A stretch of DNA of 64,000 nucleotides from assembly GCA_015698045.1 (NCBI GenBank), contig BLAL01000197.1, positions 1,612,001 through 1,676,000 on the forward strand, read 5' to 3'. The notes beneath the pieces are model-generated. The model ran no database searches. It was given only the letters and a program-made list of their open reading frames with translations, and was not told where the DNA came from. A program made the position numbers and the translations under genes. The DNA is from Rhizophagus clarus (lineage: Eukaryota; Glomeromycota; Glomeromycetes; Glomerales; Glomeraceae). Position 1 is the stretch's first letter; each line of letters opens with the position of its first letter. Shown piece by piece: positions 45,185 to 56,300 of this stretch.

Positions 45185-48100
45185 CTATAAAAATCGACAT
45201 CCCATCCTGCAAAAGCTGTTATTAAGTAGCACCGTTAGACGACCCATAAAACCCGACAAATGTTTATACCACGGCAAACCTTGAATCATCGAGTTCTTGA
45301 TCCAATCAACTTCGGAGTTACGTGAAGTTACGAAATGGGTCGGAGGAGGTAAAGAAGAGAAAGGCACATACGAAGTGGCAGGCAAATTAGATGGCCGAGG
45401 AGTAGTTTTCAATTTAAGGGTAATGTTCATCACGTCTTCCCATTTACTTTTGTCATAAGTATGCGGATTCCAGATGCGTGTCCTAAGCTTCTGGATGAAA
45501 TTATTATGTATCGCAGCTATGACCTTCATAGCGGACGGCCTGGGAATAGATAAATCAACAAATAGGTCAATAAACATGGCAGGTAAACAACCCTGGATGA
45601 GCGCGTAAGAGGACCAGTTAGAAGAAGAAATGGTCCAACAAGAAAGAGAAGAGAATTTCTGGAGCATGGATGTAGGATCCTGAGCAGCCAATTCACTGGC
45701 TTCACGAAGCTTAGAGAATAAATGATTTTGATAGGATTGTAAAATTTGATGCATGACAGATCGTCGTTTAGGGCAGAGGATCAAGTGCATCAAGTCTTCC
45801 ATGCGATCACGGCATGAACGGCATGTGAGAAGGTCGATATAGAGATCAGAGCGGGTGATTTTCAACTTTTCCAGGAGAGGCAACTCATCGAGGAAGAGTT
45901 TAAACTTGAAAGTGTAATGTCGCGTAGTGTGAGAAGCCTGGAAGAAAGCATCATGAGCCGGGGAGAAATTAAGAGTAAACCAGGTAAGTTCCCAGTCAAC
46001 TACATAGTCGTCTTTGTCATACAGACAATATACAAATTGAAAACGTTTGAGAGATAAAAGATCTTTCAAAAAAGTGGCCTGGAAATGGAGCTTGAAGAGC
46101 CGCCTGGGATTAGACTCACAAACCACATTGTCATACACAAGGCAGACGGGATGCGTGGAAGTGTAAGCGTCCACAGGCAAAAGAGGAGCCATATCGGAGT
46201 GATGAGCAGAATTTGCAAGAGAATCAGCAAATTCGTTCCAGTAGTTACCATCATGACCTTTGACCTTGACAGGAGAGACCGTGAGACATTTGGTATGAAT
46301 GAAGCGCTCAATAGAAGCCCACAGCTCGAAGTTGGTAGTCTTGTAAAATGAACGACTATTAGAAGAGGAAGAAGATGCACACAGTCTCAAACCATCAATG
46401 GCAGCTTGGGAGTTCGTGTAAATAGTAACAGTAGAGTCAGCTGGGGTGACGCTTAAAGCAGCGTAAATAGCAGCAGCTTCAGCTCTGGTAGAAGAGGGCC
46501 AGTTCCATATAGTGCCATGCGTATATGTAGCAACAGAATTAAGATATCCAGCATCGGGAATTAGTTGGACCCAAGACCAACCCATCAAGACTTCAGGTGT
46601 TCCAAGGTTAATCAAAGAACCATCGGTATAATAACGATAATGAGATTCTGACGGGAGAGGCACCGGTGAAAAAAGTAAAAATTGATCGTCCACAAGAGGA
46701 GCCACAATAGGATCATCCTCAACTACAAAAGAAGAAGAAGAGAAATCTGGCAAAAGATTAAGGCGCCGATAATAAGGAATTACCGTGATACTAAGATCGG
46801 CCCAAGTATAAGGGGAAAGGACTTCTGAAGTAGATTGACGAATACGTTCACAATTTGTAGGCAAAATCATAGATCGTAACAAAGAAATTTTAAAGGTGCA
46901 GCGAGGCTGAACGGCAGTATATTTATTAGCCGAAGGGAACAGAACATGCGTGTCACAGCCTGGACACGGATGAAGACGGATAACATCACCAGGAGAAGAG
47001 AGACAATCAGATATCCAATGAACGATCACACAGGTATTTTTCTTGGGTTGGACGCTAAGCTGTTTGCCGAAGAGAGGAGCACCGTTGCCATTAAGCGTGA
47101 CTAACCAGTGCTGATTCTTTTGCGTTGTAGTAGCACCAGGAAGTAAGACAATAGAAGAGGTAACAGAAGAAGGGCATACATAATGATCAAACAACTGATC
47201 ATGAGAGCCGGAAAGGGTGGTATTGGTCTTGATGTCCAAATACCATTTATGAGGGAAAGAACGGCCACGCTTATCCTCAAGTTGGGCAATATAGGCAGTC
47301 CGATATGCAGTCCAGGAAATGAGATGAGAGCCAGATGGCGCAATTAATTGCGATAAATAATAAAGGTGACGTTTCCGAAGGAATTTGAGGCAAGCTTTAA
47401 AAACATGCGGGCTCATACACGAGTATAAAGGGGTATGGCCAGGAAGAGTATGGTCTAGAAACGCTGAAGAGAATTGGGTATGTTGCAAGCGGAAGGGGGT
47501 AGAAACCATGGAAGCAATAGTGCACGCGATATAATCACACTTAAAAATATTCATGTTGGACCATAAGGACCAATCATCTACCATCAAAGGGGAAATGGGA
47601 ATCAAAAACCTAAATTGTATCAACATTAATCTATAAATAAATAAACGCTGAATAAGAGGTGTAGAAGAGTTAGCCATCAAGAATAAATTATTAACATGAC
47701 ATTGTATCAAATGAGAAGATAAATTAATCAGTCCCAAAGCCTGGGAAAGATAAAGTATAGGGTTGGGGAGAGAACGGGAAAAATTAGCCTTATGTTTGAA
47801 AAGTGATCGTATGGATCGTGTAGCAGCATAACAATCTGACGCTGAAAGGTGGGTAACTTGCATATGGTACTCGAGTTTAGGAATGAGCACCGAGTTATAG
47901 AGGTAAACCACTTGTTTAGCGGAGAGCTTGGTCGGGCGAAGAGTGGCGGCGAAGGAATTACATTCACTGGCGATTTGTTTTTTAACAAAATCGCGAGAGC
48001 CTTTGATATTAAACCATACCCCTAAAAAACGAAAGGAAGAAGTAATAGAAAGAGGAGTAACAGAAATAGAAGGAATATCGTTCAAAGACGATAAAGACAG

Positions 48101-50821
48101 GTGAAATTTCACAGGGAGAATAGTGGATGTAGTGGTTAAAGGCAATGAATTTGATATCAAGACATATTTCTGATGATTAGCAGAAGTATTATTCAACGAG
48201 TAAAATTCTTCTGTAATTGATAACATATGCTCCAGTCCAGCCTTTGATGAAGAAATAAGAGTAGAATCATCCATAAAGACCAGGTTGTTAATAGAGATAT
48301 CAGGAATCGAGACCGTATCAGTGGAAATTAATGACGGGAACCGTAAGATATAAGGATCCAGCATCTCATTTTTCAAAACAGTTAGGAGAGGATCAATGTA
48401 GATAACCCATAAGAGTGGGGAAATCACTTCGCCTTGGTCTATGCCAATGCGAACCTGATAGGAAGAAGTCTCACCATGAGCAGTAAACACCCGATTTGAA
48501 CGATTCATAAAAAGAGATAAGATAAACGTGATAGCAGTCGCAGGAAGACGTATACGTGCCAAAGCGAATTTCAACATAGTAAGGTTGACAGAATCAAATG
48601 CTTTGGAGATGTCTTGCGATAAAATCCAGAGAGGAGAATTGTTGTGATTGGCATCATGAATGATGGACTCAAGAGTGATGATTGGATCACGGCAGGTTCC
48701 TCCCGGTAGCCCCGCAAAATTGCCACCTTTAAGAACATTGTGAGCAGCAAGGATAGTAGACAAGCGGTTGTAAAAAAGCTTGACAAGGGTTTTCCAGATA
48801 ACTTCCAGAAGCGTGATAGGATGGGTATTTTTCAATTGGCATCGCCATTCATGCGTCTTGGGGATGGGAAAAACCATGGCTTGCCGCCAAAGATCAGGAA
48901 TGTCAGCAGAAGCAAAACATTTGCGGATCAGGATTAAAAGTAAAGAGTTTGCATTAGGTCCCAAATGTTTGAGCATTTCGTAGGTAATCATGGAAGGGCC
49001 AGGAGCTTTGCCATTGGGCATAGAAGAAACCGTAGAAAGCCATTCCTCTAAGGAAGGGGGAGACAATAGGGAACTATAGATATTAGGAGAAACTGAGTCC
49101 ATGGGTGAATACTCAGAGCGCCATCGATCGGGTAAAGCTGATATATGCGAAGGCGGAGAGGATTTGATAGGAACAGCATTTTGGAAGTGATTAACTACAG
49201 CATTGGAAATGTCCTTTGGATCCGTCAACAACTGAGGAGTGGTAGGATGATCAATAAAGACGCGATCCAACACGATGCGATGACGTGAGCGAGAAAGCGC
49301 TGAGTTAATAAATAAAGAGATGTCAGTATCAAAAGCCTGATCACGAGATGCAAGATGAGCCTTGATAGAAGAATCCTGAAACTCTTTTTCTTTCAAAAGA
49401 TGTAAGCCTCTTAATAGTTTAGAGGCATGTGAAAGAATACGGAATAAACAATTAAAATTATCCGTCCGACAAGAAAGTAAAGATGAAGGTAAAACAGGGA
49501 CGGCAAGAAAGACGGATTTGTACAAATTAAATATATTATTTAATCTAATCAAATAACCAGACCATTTACGGTCATAGGAGGAAGAAAAGGTATGCGGGTA
49601 TTTGCGTAATAATCTAATAGAGTGAAGAACGCGATTGAGGAAGCGGTAATGCTGTATCAGGGTCTCTAAATCTTTAGGGAGTTTAGGGGTATGGTCATTG
49701 CCAACAGTACGTGCGGGTAGGATAGCATTAGCGCCAGCAATAATGTTAGTATGTAAATATTCACACATACGATTAACGTGCCAAGAGGCAAATACAATGG
49801 GAGAGATGTTACATAGCTTGTCAATATGAGCAGAAAAGTCCTCGTATTGCGAGGGGGTAACCGAATCAAAGGAAAATATACGACGAGAACGTCGTTGGAG
49901 CTGCCAAGCACGTGCTGGCTTGAGAGAAGAAGATAAAAAGGAAAAATCATAATAGGTAATAACAGGATTGTGATCAGAAAGGTTAAGATCACGCACGTCA
50001 AAAATGACAGAGGTGAGTAAAAACCGTTTAAGAAGGGGACAAGACCAAACATAGTTAATGCGGGAAACAACATCTGCACGATGATAGGTACCCAAAGAGT
50101 CAGAAGAAAAATTAATAGGAGTAAAATCAACATATCCATTCGATAAGAGAAAATTAAAAAGGCGATGGATACGTTTGGAAGCGATTTGGGGTTGGTTAAA
50201 AAATAACGGATAGAATTGATCCAAGTGCATATTAAAATCACCACAAATGGCATGATGGAAACCTAGTCGTTTGGCGTCTGACAAGGCGAGAATGAGGAGG
50301 TCAATAGTTTCATCACGCAAAGATTGATCAGAAGTAGGAGGGATATAAACAACAAAAATACGAAGCTTAACGTTTCCTTTGAAGTACAAGTTAACAGAAA
50401 GCAATCGTGACGAAAGTGAGGTATAAGTGTGAACATGAGAAGCCAAAGAATTTTCTATAAAGAGGGAAACACCCCCAGAAGAACGAACATATTGGGAGGT
50501 ATCCAAAACAGAAGAGAAAACAGTATAATTAGTAAGTCGTTTAGACAAAAAATGGATTTGTTTAGGGTGTATATGAGTGTTAACGACACCACCAAAAGAG
50601 ATGTGTTTAAGGGAAAAGAAATCATTTAATAGCTCGATCTTATTCTGTGAAAACAACTTAAGACCATTAATGTTAAGAGAGGAAATATTAAAAGAATTGC
50701 AGGGGGAGAGCGATGGAGAGGTGGAAGAAAATAAAGAATCTTGTAAGGTAAGGTCATCTATATCTATGGGGTTGGAGGGATTGCGAACAAAGGAATCGTA
50801 ATCAAAATTATTGTTTAGCAT
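45185..50821 (-). CDS. LINE-L ORF2: endonuclease, reverse transcriptase, RNase H
   Basis: An unbroken 1878-residue frame from ATG 50821 (MLNNNFDYDSFVRNP). EEP endonuclease: SSLNINGLKL, ICGDFNMHLDQ and NLSDHNPVITY. Reverse transcriptase: NGKAPGPSMITYEML, WILSQDISKAFDSVNL (A), IGIDQGEVISPLLWVIY (B), LVFMDDSTLISS (C) and FRFLGVWFNIKG. RNase H: YYTDGSLINLG, SSTRAEAAAIYAAL, IYTNSQAAIDGL and WNEFADSLAN. A finger CRSCRDRMEDLMHLILC follows, then a conserved tail. It performs target-primed reverse transcription of the LINE. Compared with LINE-R it has Asn for Asp in GGVVNTH (endonuclease), RINYVW (endonuclease) and IYTNSQ (third acidic position of RNase H), so it may be catalytically weakened despite the open frame. 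Confidence 0.9.
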   Translation of the reverse strand: MLNNNFDYDSFVRNPSNPIDIDDLTLQDSLFSSTSPSLSPCNSFNISSLNINGLKLFSQNKIELLNDFFSLKHISFGGVVNTHIHPKQIHFLSKRLTNYTVFSSVLDTSQYVRSSGGVSLFIENSLASHVHTYTSLSSRLLSVNLYFKGNVKLRIFVVYIPPTSDQSLRDETIDLLILALSDAKRLGFHHAICGDFNMHLDQFYPLFFNQPQIASKRIHRLFNFLLSNGYVDFTPINFSSDSLGTYHRADVVSRINYVWSCPLLKRFLLTSVIFDVRDLNLSDHNPVITYYDFSFLSSSLKPARAWQLQRRSRRIFSFDSVTPSQYEDFSAHIDKLCNISPIVFASWHVNRMCEYLHTNIIAGANAILPARTVGNDHTPKLPKDLETLIQHYRFLNRVLHSIRLLRKYPHTFSSSYDRKWSGYLIRLNNIFNLYKSVFLAVPVLPSSLLSCRTDNFNCLFRILSHASKLLRGLHLLKEKEFQDSSIKAHLASRDQAFDTDISLFINSALSRSRHRIVLDRVFIDHPTTPQLLTDPKDISNAVVNHFQNAVPIKSSPPSHISALPDRWRSEYSPMDSVSPNIYSSLLSPPSLEEWLSTVSSMPNGKAPGPSMITYEMLKHLGPNANSLLLILIRKCFASADIPDLWRQAMVFPIPKTHEWRCQLKNTHPITLLEVIWKTLVKLFYNRLSTILAAHNVLKGGNFAGLPGGTCRDPIITLESIIHDANHNNSPLWILSQDISKAFDSVNLTMLKFALARIRLPATAITFILSLFMNRSNRVFTAHGETSSYQVRIGIDQGEVISPLLWVIYIDPLLTVLKNEMLDPYILRFPSLISTDTVSIPDISINNLVFMDDSTLISSSKAGLEHMLSITEEFYSLNNTSANHQKYVLISNSLPLTTTSTILPVKFHLSLSSLNDIPSISVTPLSITSSFRFLGVWFNIKGSRDFVKKQIASECNSFAATLRPTKLSAKQVVYLYNSVLIPKLEYHMQVTHLSASDCYAATRSIRSLFKHKANFSRSLPNPILYLSQALGLINLSSHLIQCHVNNLFLMANSSTPLIQRLFIYRLMLIQFRFLIPISPLMVDDWSLWSNMNIFKCDYIACTIASMVSTPFRLQHTQFSSAFLDHTLPGHTPLYSCMSPHVFKACLKFLRKRHLYYLSQLIAPSGSHLISWTAYRTAYIAQLEDKRGRSFPHKWYLDIKTNTTLSGSHDQLFDHYVCPSSVTSSIVLLPGATTTQKNQHWLVTLNGNGAPLFGKQLSVQPKKNTCVIVHWISDCLSSPGDVIRLHPCPGCDTHVLFPSANKYTAVQPRCTFKISLLRSMILPTNCERIRQSTSEVLSPYTWADLSITVIPYYRRLNLLPDFSSSSFVVEDDPIVAPLVDDQFLLFSPVPLPSESHYRYYTDGSLINLGTPEVLMGWSWVQLIPDAGYLNSVATYTHGTIWNWPSSTRAEAAAIYAALSVTPADSTVTIYTNSQAAIDGLRLCASSSSSNSRSFYKTTNFELWASIERFIHTKCLTVSPVKVKGHDGNYWNEFADSLANSAHHSDMAPLLPVDAYTSTHPVCLVYDNVVCESNPRRLFKLHFQATFLKDLLSLKRFQFVYCLYDKDDYVVDWELTWFTLNFSPAHDAFFQASHTTRHYTFKFKLFLDELPLLEKLKITRSDLYIDLLTCRSCRDRMEDLMHLILCPKRRSVMHQILQSYQNHLFSKLREASELAAQDPTSMLQKFSSLSCWTISSSNWSSYALIQGCLPAMFIDLFVDLSIPRPSAMKVIAAIHNNFIQKLRTRIWNPHTYDKSKWEDVMNITLKLKTTPRPSNLPATSYVPFSSLPPPTHFVTSRNSEVDWIKNSMIQGLPWYKHLSGFMGRLTVLLNNSFCRMGCRFL

Positions 50822-50870
50822 TAAAACACTATGATAAAATCAAACGGGGAAAGTATAAGAAGGAGGGTAA

Positions 50871-51406
50871 TTAATTGGAATCAGCTGCACCAGCTGAATT
50901 CGAGGGAGAAGAAGAAGTAATTGATCCGATGAAACCGCTAATAGAGTTAGCCAACATGTCTAACTTATTTTCGATGGCCGAATGCTTCGCATTAATGGCT
51001 TGTATTTCATCGAGGTCTGTGTGGAGAAAGGAGCTACGTGAGAAGCAGAGGACAGGGAGGAGATATCAGAGAGGTCAGTAGAAACGTGGAGGGGAGCTCT
51101 GACGGGATGAGTCGGAGTAAAGGTAGGAGAAAGGGGGTTGAGAGATGTTTGAATAGGTGGGATAGCAGGGCGAGAAGAAACCCACTTGTCGGAAGAATCA
51201 GATAAAGCCGGTGCATCTATAAGCATGTCCGAAGTTTGAGTAGTGATAGGGATGTTAGGCAGTGGTAACAAACCAAGGTGTTGTTCAATACGAGTCATAC
51301 GTCTATCGTTGAGCTCTAAAACAGTGATACGATCACGGACTTCAGCCATGTCTTGTTGGAGAGATTTCAACAAGGATAAAATATTAGCAGCCTCGTGAGA
51401 AGACAT
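50871..51406 (-). pseudogene. LINE-L ORF1b (coiled coil), frameshifted near its end
   Basis: From ATG 51406 (MSSHEAANILSLLKSLQQDM) the helix AEVRDRITVLELNDRRMTRI is a likely coiled coil for oligomerisation. Near 51010 the signal moves to another frame (IQAINAKHSAIENKLDMLAN) and ends at TAA 50871. ORF2 starts 50 bp further on. ORF1b overlaps ORF1a's 3' part in a different frame, as in LINE-R. Confidence 0.75.
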
Positions 51407-52991
51407 AGTAGGAGCTTGATTGGGCGGTGAAAGGGAGGAGGGGTACGCAAGACCGAAGAAAAGGAAACCGAATGGTCACGTTTATTGTTGGATCTTGAGC
51501 GATTCTGGCGGAGATTGTTGTCAGTGCGGGTGTTAGCCAGGGGTTTTTGCGCCTGGGAGGATTGAGAGTTATCAGGGCCATGTGAGCGCGAGCGTGAACG
51601 AAAACCCGAACATGAACGCGCTTTAGGTTTAGCAGGTTAGTTGATATTGAATCGTTCTTTAAGTGCAGCCACCAGGTTTCTACCCTAGTACGACCTCGAT
51701 CTTGGCGGCTTGGGCACTGGTTGGGGGCGCAGCCTAATTTACCACATCTGTGGCAAAGTTTATTAGTATTATCTGGGAGGTTCCATTGCAATGTATGGCT
51801 TTGGAAACCAATGACTTGTTCCATAGCGGCATCCATGGTTTCTTGAGAATTGAACGTGACATAAGCCCATCGCTTGGGTTTGTAGGAGTTCAGGGAGAGG
51901 GGAACATTGACGGCCTTAGCACCAAGATCTCTAGTGAGGGGAGCCAGGTCAATGTCTTTGGTGTTAGGAGGTAATTGGGTGAGTGTAGCAACAAATGCTC
52001 TGCGTGATGATTTTTGATCAACTGTGTAGTGACATGGAGTCACCTGGAGGCAGGTGGAGAAGCAGTAAACAGCCCATTGGGTGTCAAAGTGAGTAATAGA
52101 AAGGGCAGAATCGTAAACAATTCTGGCTTGTTGCACTTTGGCATTTTTCCTGGAGTAAACTTGACAGGATTGAATGTTACCAAATTTCTTGAAATAAGAC
52201 ATGATATTGTCTTTGGTTAAAAAGAAAGGAATATCAGTCACTTGGATGGCACGGAGATTCTCGTCACTCCGGAGTTGCTTAGGATCGTGGGCATGAAATA
52301 CAAGGTCAGGGAACTGTAGATGAGCAGTACCAATACATGCGTCACGGGCTTCCATAGTATGGAAATGAATAACGAGGTGCTTGGCATCACCAGAACCAGT
52401 CATTCTTGCTTTACCGGTGTACGATTCGTACATTTCTAAAAAGGTATTGTTGACGGCATCAATCAAAGCCTTATTTGTGAAGAAGTTTTTTAAAGTTTCA
52501 GGGGCAGAGTTGGGGGCAGCCGCAGCTTGAAAATCATTTCTATCGATGGAGAAGGTAGGAGATTGAACAAGGAGTTGAGCAACTGGGGGATCATCATCAG
52601 TAGCCTTATCAGGCGACGCGTTAGGGGGGGATGCAGGAGTCGTTGTTCGAGCATGCATGGACGCGTTGAGTCCATTAGACGCGTTATCGTTAGGCGCAGA
52701 AAGAGCCGCAGCCATATTCGGATGGGAGGAGAGAGAAGTTAAAGCAGTATTATTTTCTTTAGGAGAAAAAGAGGGACCTTCTACTTCAACGCCAGCCACT
52801 GTGTCGGTGACGATATCTTCATCCATAGCTTGTTCGGAGATGGTTCGAGAGCGTTTTTGTTGAACAGTATTCTCACCGTCAGAACCAGAGTTATCAGAGT
52901 TGTTATTGTTATTTCTTCGTTCTTGGCGGCTGGCCTTCCTACTATTAGGATTAAAGGAGTCGCAGCCTCGTCTAGCAACGTTATTAGGCAT
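51384..52991 (-). pseudogene. LINE-L ORF1a (two RRM-like domains, zinc knuckle), frameshifted
   Basis: From ATG 52991 (MPNNVARRGCDSFNPNSRKA): a basic and Ser/Asn-rich N-terminus, an RRM-like region (IQVTDIPFFLTKDNIMSYFK), a second RRM-like region (AFVATLTQLPPNTKDIDLAP to RWAYVTFNS), then CHRCGKLGCAPNQC. That knuckle is C-x2-C-x4-C-x4-C, with Cys where CCHC knuckles have His. Soon after GRTRVE the frame shifts: NLVAALKERF lies one frame away and meets a TAA after FNIN. The rest of the 535-codon frame is out-of-frame sequence. By analogy it is the LINE RNA-binding protein. Confidence 0.8.
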
Positions 52992-53093
52992 ATTCGAGGA
53001 CTTTTGGATAGGGAAAACTATAAGTTTTTATGAAAAAAGTGTTAGCTAAAAAAATGGACAGAGTGATCAGCAGAAAAAGGTGCGCAGATCGTT

Positions 53094-53108
53094 AGAATTT
53101 AAATTCAA
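53094..53108. repeat. Target-site copy 2 (between LINE-L and LINE-R)
   Basis: AGAATTTAAATTCAA. It serves as the right flank of LINE-L and the left flank of LINE-R at once. Confidence 0.9.
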
Positions 53109-53366
53109 GGGCAAACGCGGCATAGTAGCCAATATCTTTATTAATCATTATTCAACGATACAATTTATAAACAATAAAAAGAAAACAAAAATAAAATAAA
53201 ATTAACTAAAAATAAAGCTATATAGTCTCCTAAGTAAAAATAAAGTAATAAAGACTAATCTAAAAGAATAATCGCATTACACTAAATTTCCCTAGATCTT
53301 CCCCCTTGATATATTCCAACCAAAGTAGAAGCAACTATGCTAACATAATAACAGATAATACGCCCA

Positions 53367-56300
53367 CTATAAAAATCGACATCCCATCCTGCAGAAGCTG
53401 TTATTAAGTAGCACCGTTAGACGACCCATAAAACCCGACAAATGATTATACCATGGTAATCCCTGAATCATCGAGTTCTTAATCCAATCAATTCCGGAGT
53501 CACGTGAAATCACGAAATGGGTCAGAGGAGGTAAAGAAGAGAAAGGCACATACGTAGAAGCAGGCAAGTTAGAGGGCCGAGGAGTAGTTTTCAATTTGAG
53601 AGTAATGTGCATCGCGTCTTCCCATCTACTTTTATCGTAAGTACGCGGGTTCCAGATGCGTCTTCGAAGTTTTTGAATAAAGTTGTTGTGAATCGCAGCT
53701 ACAACCTTCATAGCTGATTGTCTAGGAATAGATAATTCTACAAACAAATCAATAAAGAGTTTGGGTAGGCAACCCCGAATGAGAGCATACGAGGACCAGT
53801 TAGAAGAGGAGATAGACCAGCAAGAAAGAGAAGAAAGTTTTCTGATCATCGGCGTGGGATCCACATCAGCCAATTCACCAGCTTCGCGAAGCTTGGAGAA
53901 TAAATGATTCTGGTAAGATTGTAAAATCTGATGCATAGCGGTACGTCGTTTGGAGCAGAGAATAAGGTGCATCAGATCTTTGTTGCGAAGGCAGCAGGAG
54001 CGGCACGTTAAGAGATCAATATAAAGATCTGGGTGTGTAATTTTCAACTTCTCCAAGAGAGGTAAGTCATCGAGAAAAAGCTTAAATTTGAAAGTGTAAT
54101 GTCTTGAAGCGTGGTGGGCTTGAAAGGAAGCGTCATGAGATGGAGAAAAGTTAAGAGTGAACCAGGTAAGATCCCAATCAACGATATAATCATCCCAATC
54201 AGTCAAACAAAAAGTAAACTGAAAACGGTTAAGTGATAAGAGGTCCCTCATGTAGGTAGCCTGATAGTAAGCCTTAAAGAGGCGCCTAGGATTGGATTCA
54301 CAAATAATGTCGTCGTAAACCAAGCGGATACAGTGTGAAGAAGTGAAGATGGCCTTAGGAAGGGGAAAAGCATCATCGGACTGATGAGCAGAGTTAGCAA
54401 GAGAGTCAGCAAAATCATTCCAATAATTGCCATCGTGACCTTTGACTTTGACGGGAAGAACGGACAGTCATTTCTCACGAATACAACATTCTATAGAAGC
54501 CCACAGTTCAAAATTGGAAGTTTTGTAATAGTAGCGACTGTTAGTATAGGTAGAGGAAGCGCAAAGACGCAAACCATCTATAGCTGCTTGAGAATCTGTG
54601 TAGATGGAAACAACAGAATCATCGGGAGTGACGCTAAGAGCAGCATAAATCGCAGCGATTTCAGCTCTAGTAGAGGATGGCCAATTGCGAATAGTACCAT
54701 GAGCATAAGTAGCAACAGAATTGAGGAATCCAGCATCAGGGATAATCTGAACCCAGGACCAACCCATTGAAACAGCAGGTGTTCCTAGGTTTATAAGAGA
54801 ACCATCAGTATAATACCGGTAGTGGGAACCCGGCGGAAGAACGACAGGAGAAGGAAGACCGAATGAGTCAAACAAAACAGGAGGACTTGTTGAATCACCA
54901 TTCACCGCGGGGAGGGAAGAAGAAAAATCAGGAGGAATGGAAAGACGTGTGTAGTATGAAACCACCGTAGTACATAGGTCTGCCCAGGAATAGGGGGAAA
55001 CCACTTCCGTAGTAGTAGGCCGAATGCGCTCACTATGGGTAGGGAGAATCAAAGACCTTAAAAGGGAGACCATGAAAGTACACCTAGGTTCAACAGTGGC
55101 GTATTTATTAGCAGCGGGGAAGGGAACATGAGCCTCACAACCTGGGCAAGGGTGGAGGCGGATAACATCACCAGGAGAAGAGAGACAACTGGATGTCCAA
55201 TGAACAATTATACAAGTATCTTTCTTAGGTTGAACAGTAAGCTGTTTGCCGAAAAGAGGAGCAGCGTTGCCATCCAGCGTAATGAGCCACTGTCTATTCT
55301 TTTGATGAGTAGTAACCCCGGGAACCAAAGAAACAGCGGGAATGTCGGTAGGAGAACACACGTAACGATCGTGTAAACGGTCGTGAGCGTCAGGGATGAT
55401 AGTAATAGCCTGAATATCTAAATACCATTTATTCGGGAGAGAACGACCACGTTTGTCAGGTAACAAAGCAATATAAGCAGACCGATAGGCAGTCCAGGAA
55501 ACAAGATGGGTGCCAGTGGGCGTGATCAATTGCAAAAGATAGTACAAATGACATTTTCGGAGAACCTTAAGACAAGCCTTAAAAATTTTAGGGCTCATAC
55601 ATGAGTATAAAGGAGTATGGCCAGGCAGAGTAAGGTCCGGACATAGTGAAGTGGGATTAGCATGTTGCAGTCGGAAGGGGGTTGATACCATGGAAGCAAG
55701 AGTGCAAGCGATATAATCACATTTAAAAGCATTCATATTGGACCATAAAGACCAATCAGCCACCAACAAAGGAGAAATAGGAATCAAAAATTGAAACTGA
55801 ATCAACATTAATCTATAAACAAATAAACGCTGAATAAAAAGAGTAGAAGAATTAGCCATTAAAAATAAATTATTAACATGACATTGAAGCAAGTGAGAAG
55901 AAAGATTAATCAATCCCAAAGCTTGGGAAAGATATAAGATAGGATTGGGAAGAACTCGAGAAAAGTTAGCCTTATGTTTAACCAACGAGCGGACGAGCCT
56001 TGTAGCAATGTAGCAGTCCTTATCCGAAAGGTGAGTGACTTGCATACGGTATTCCAGCTTAGGGATAAGCACCGTATTATAGAGGTAAACGACTTGCTTA
56101 GCCATTAATTTAGCTGGGCGAAGAGTAGCGGCAAAGGAATTGCATTCATTAGCAATTTGTTTCTTGACAAAATCCCTAGAGCCTTTAATGTTAAACCAAA
56201 CCCCGAGAAACCGAAAAGAAGAAGTAATAGAAATAGGAGTGACAGATATAGAAGAAATACGATTTAAGGAAGATAAGGACAAATTAAAATCTACAGGGGA

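Larger units (their letters stand above)
44928..53093 (-). mobile_element. LINE-L: full-length RNase H-type LINE
   Basis: An 8.17-kb minus-strand element, 5' end at 53093 and 3' end at 44928. It is bounded by AGAATTTAAATTCAA at 44913-44927 and 53094-53108. The same 15 bp also follows LINE-R. ORF1 is frame-broken; ORF2 is intact in length (1878 residues). There is no poly(A) tail: the 3' end is CCGCGTTTGCCC on the minus strand, shared with LINE-R. It inserted in the intron of the SANT-like gene. Confidence 0.92.

Noticed and set aside
46085..46351. Plus-strand open frames within the LINE ORF2 regions
   Set aside because: They are antisense shadows of the long ORF2 frames.
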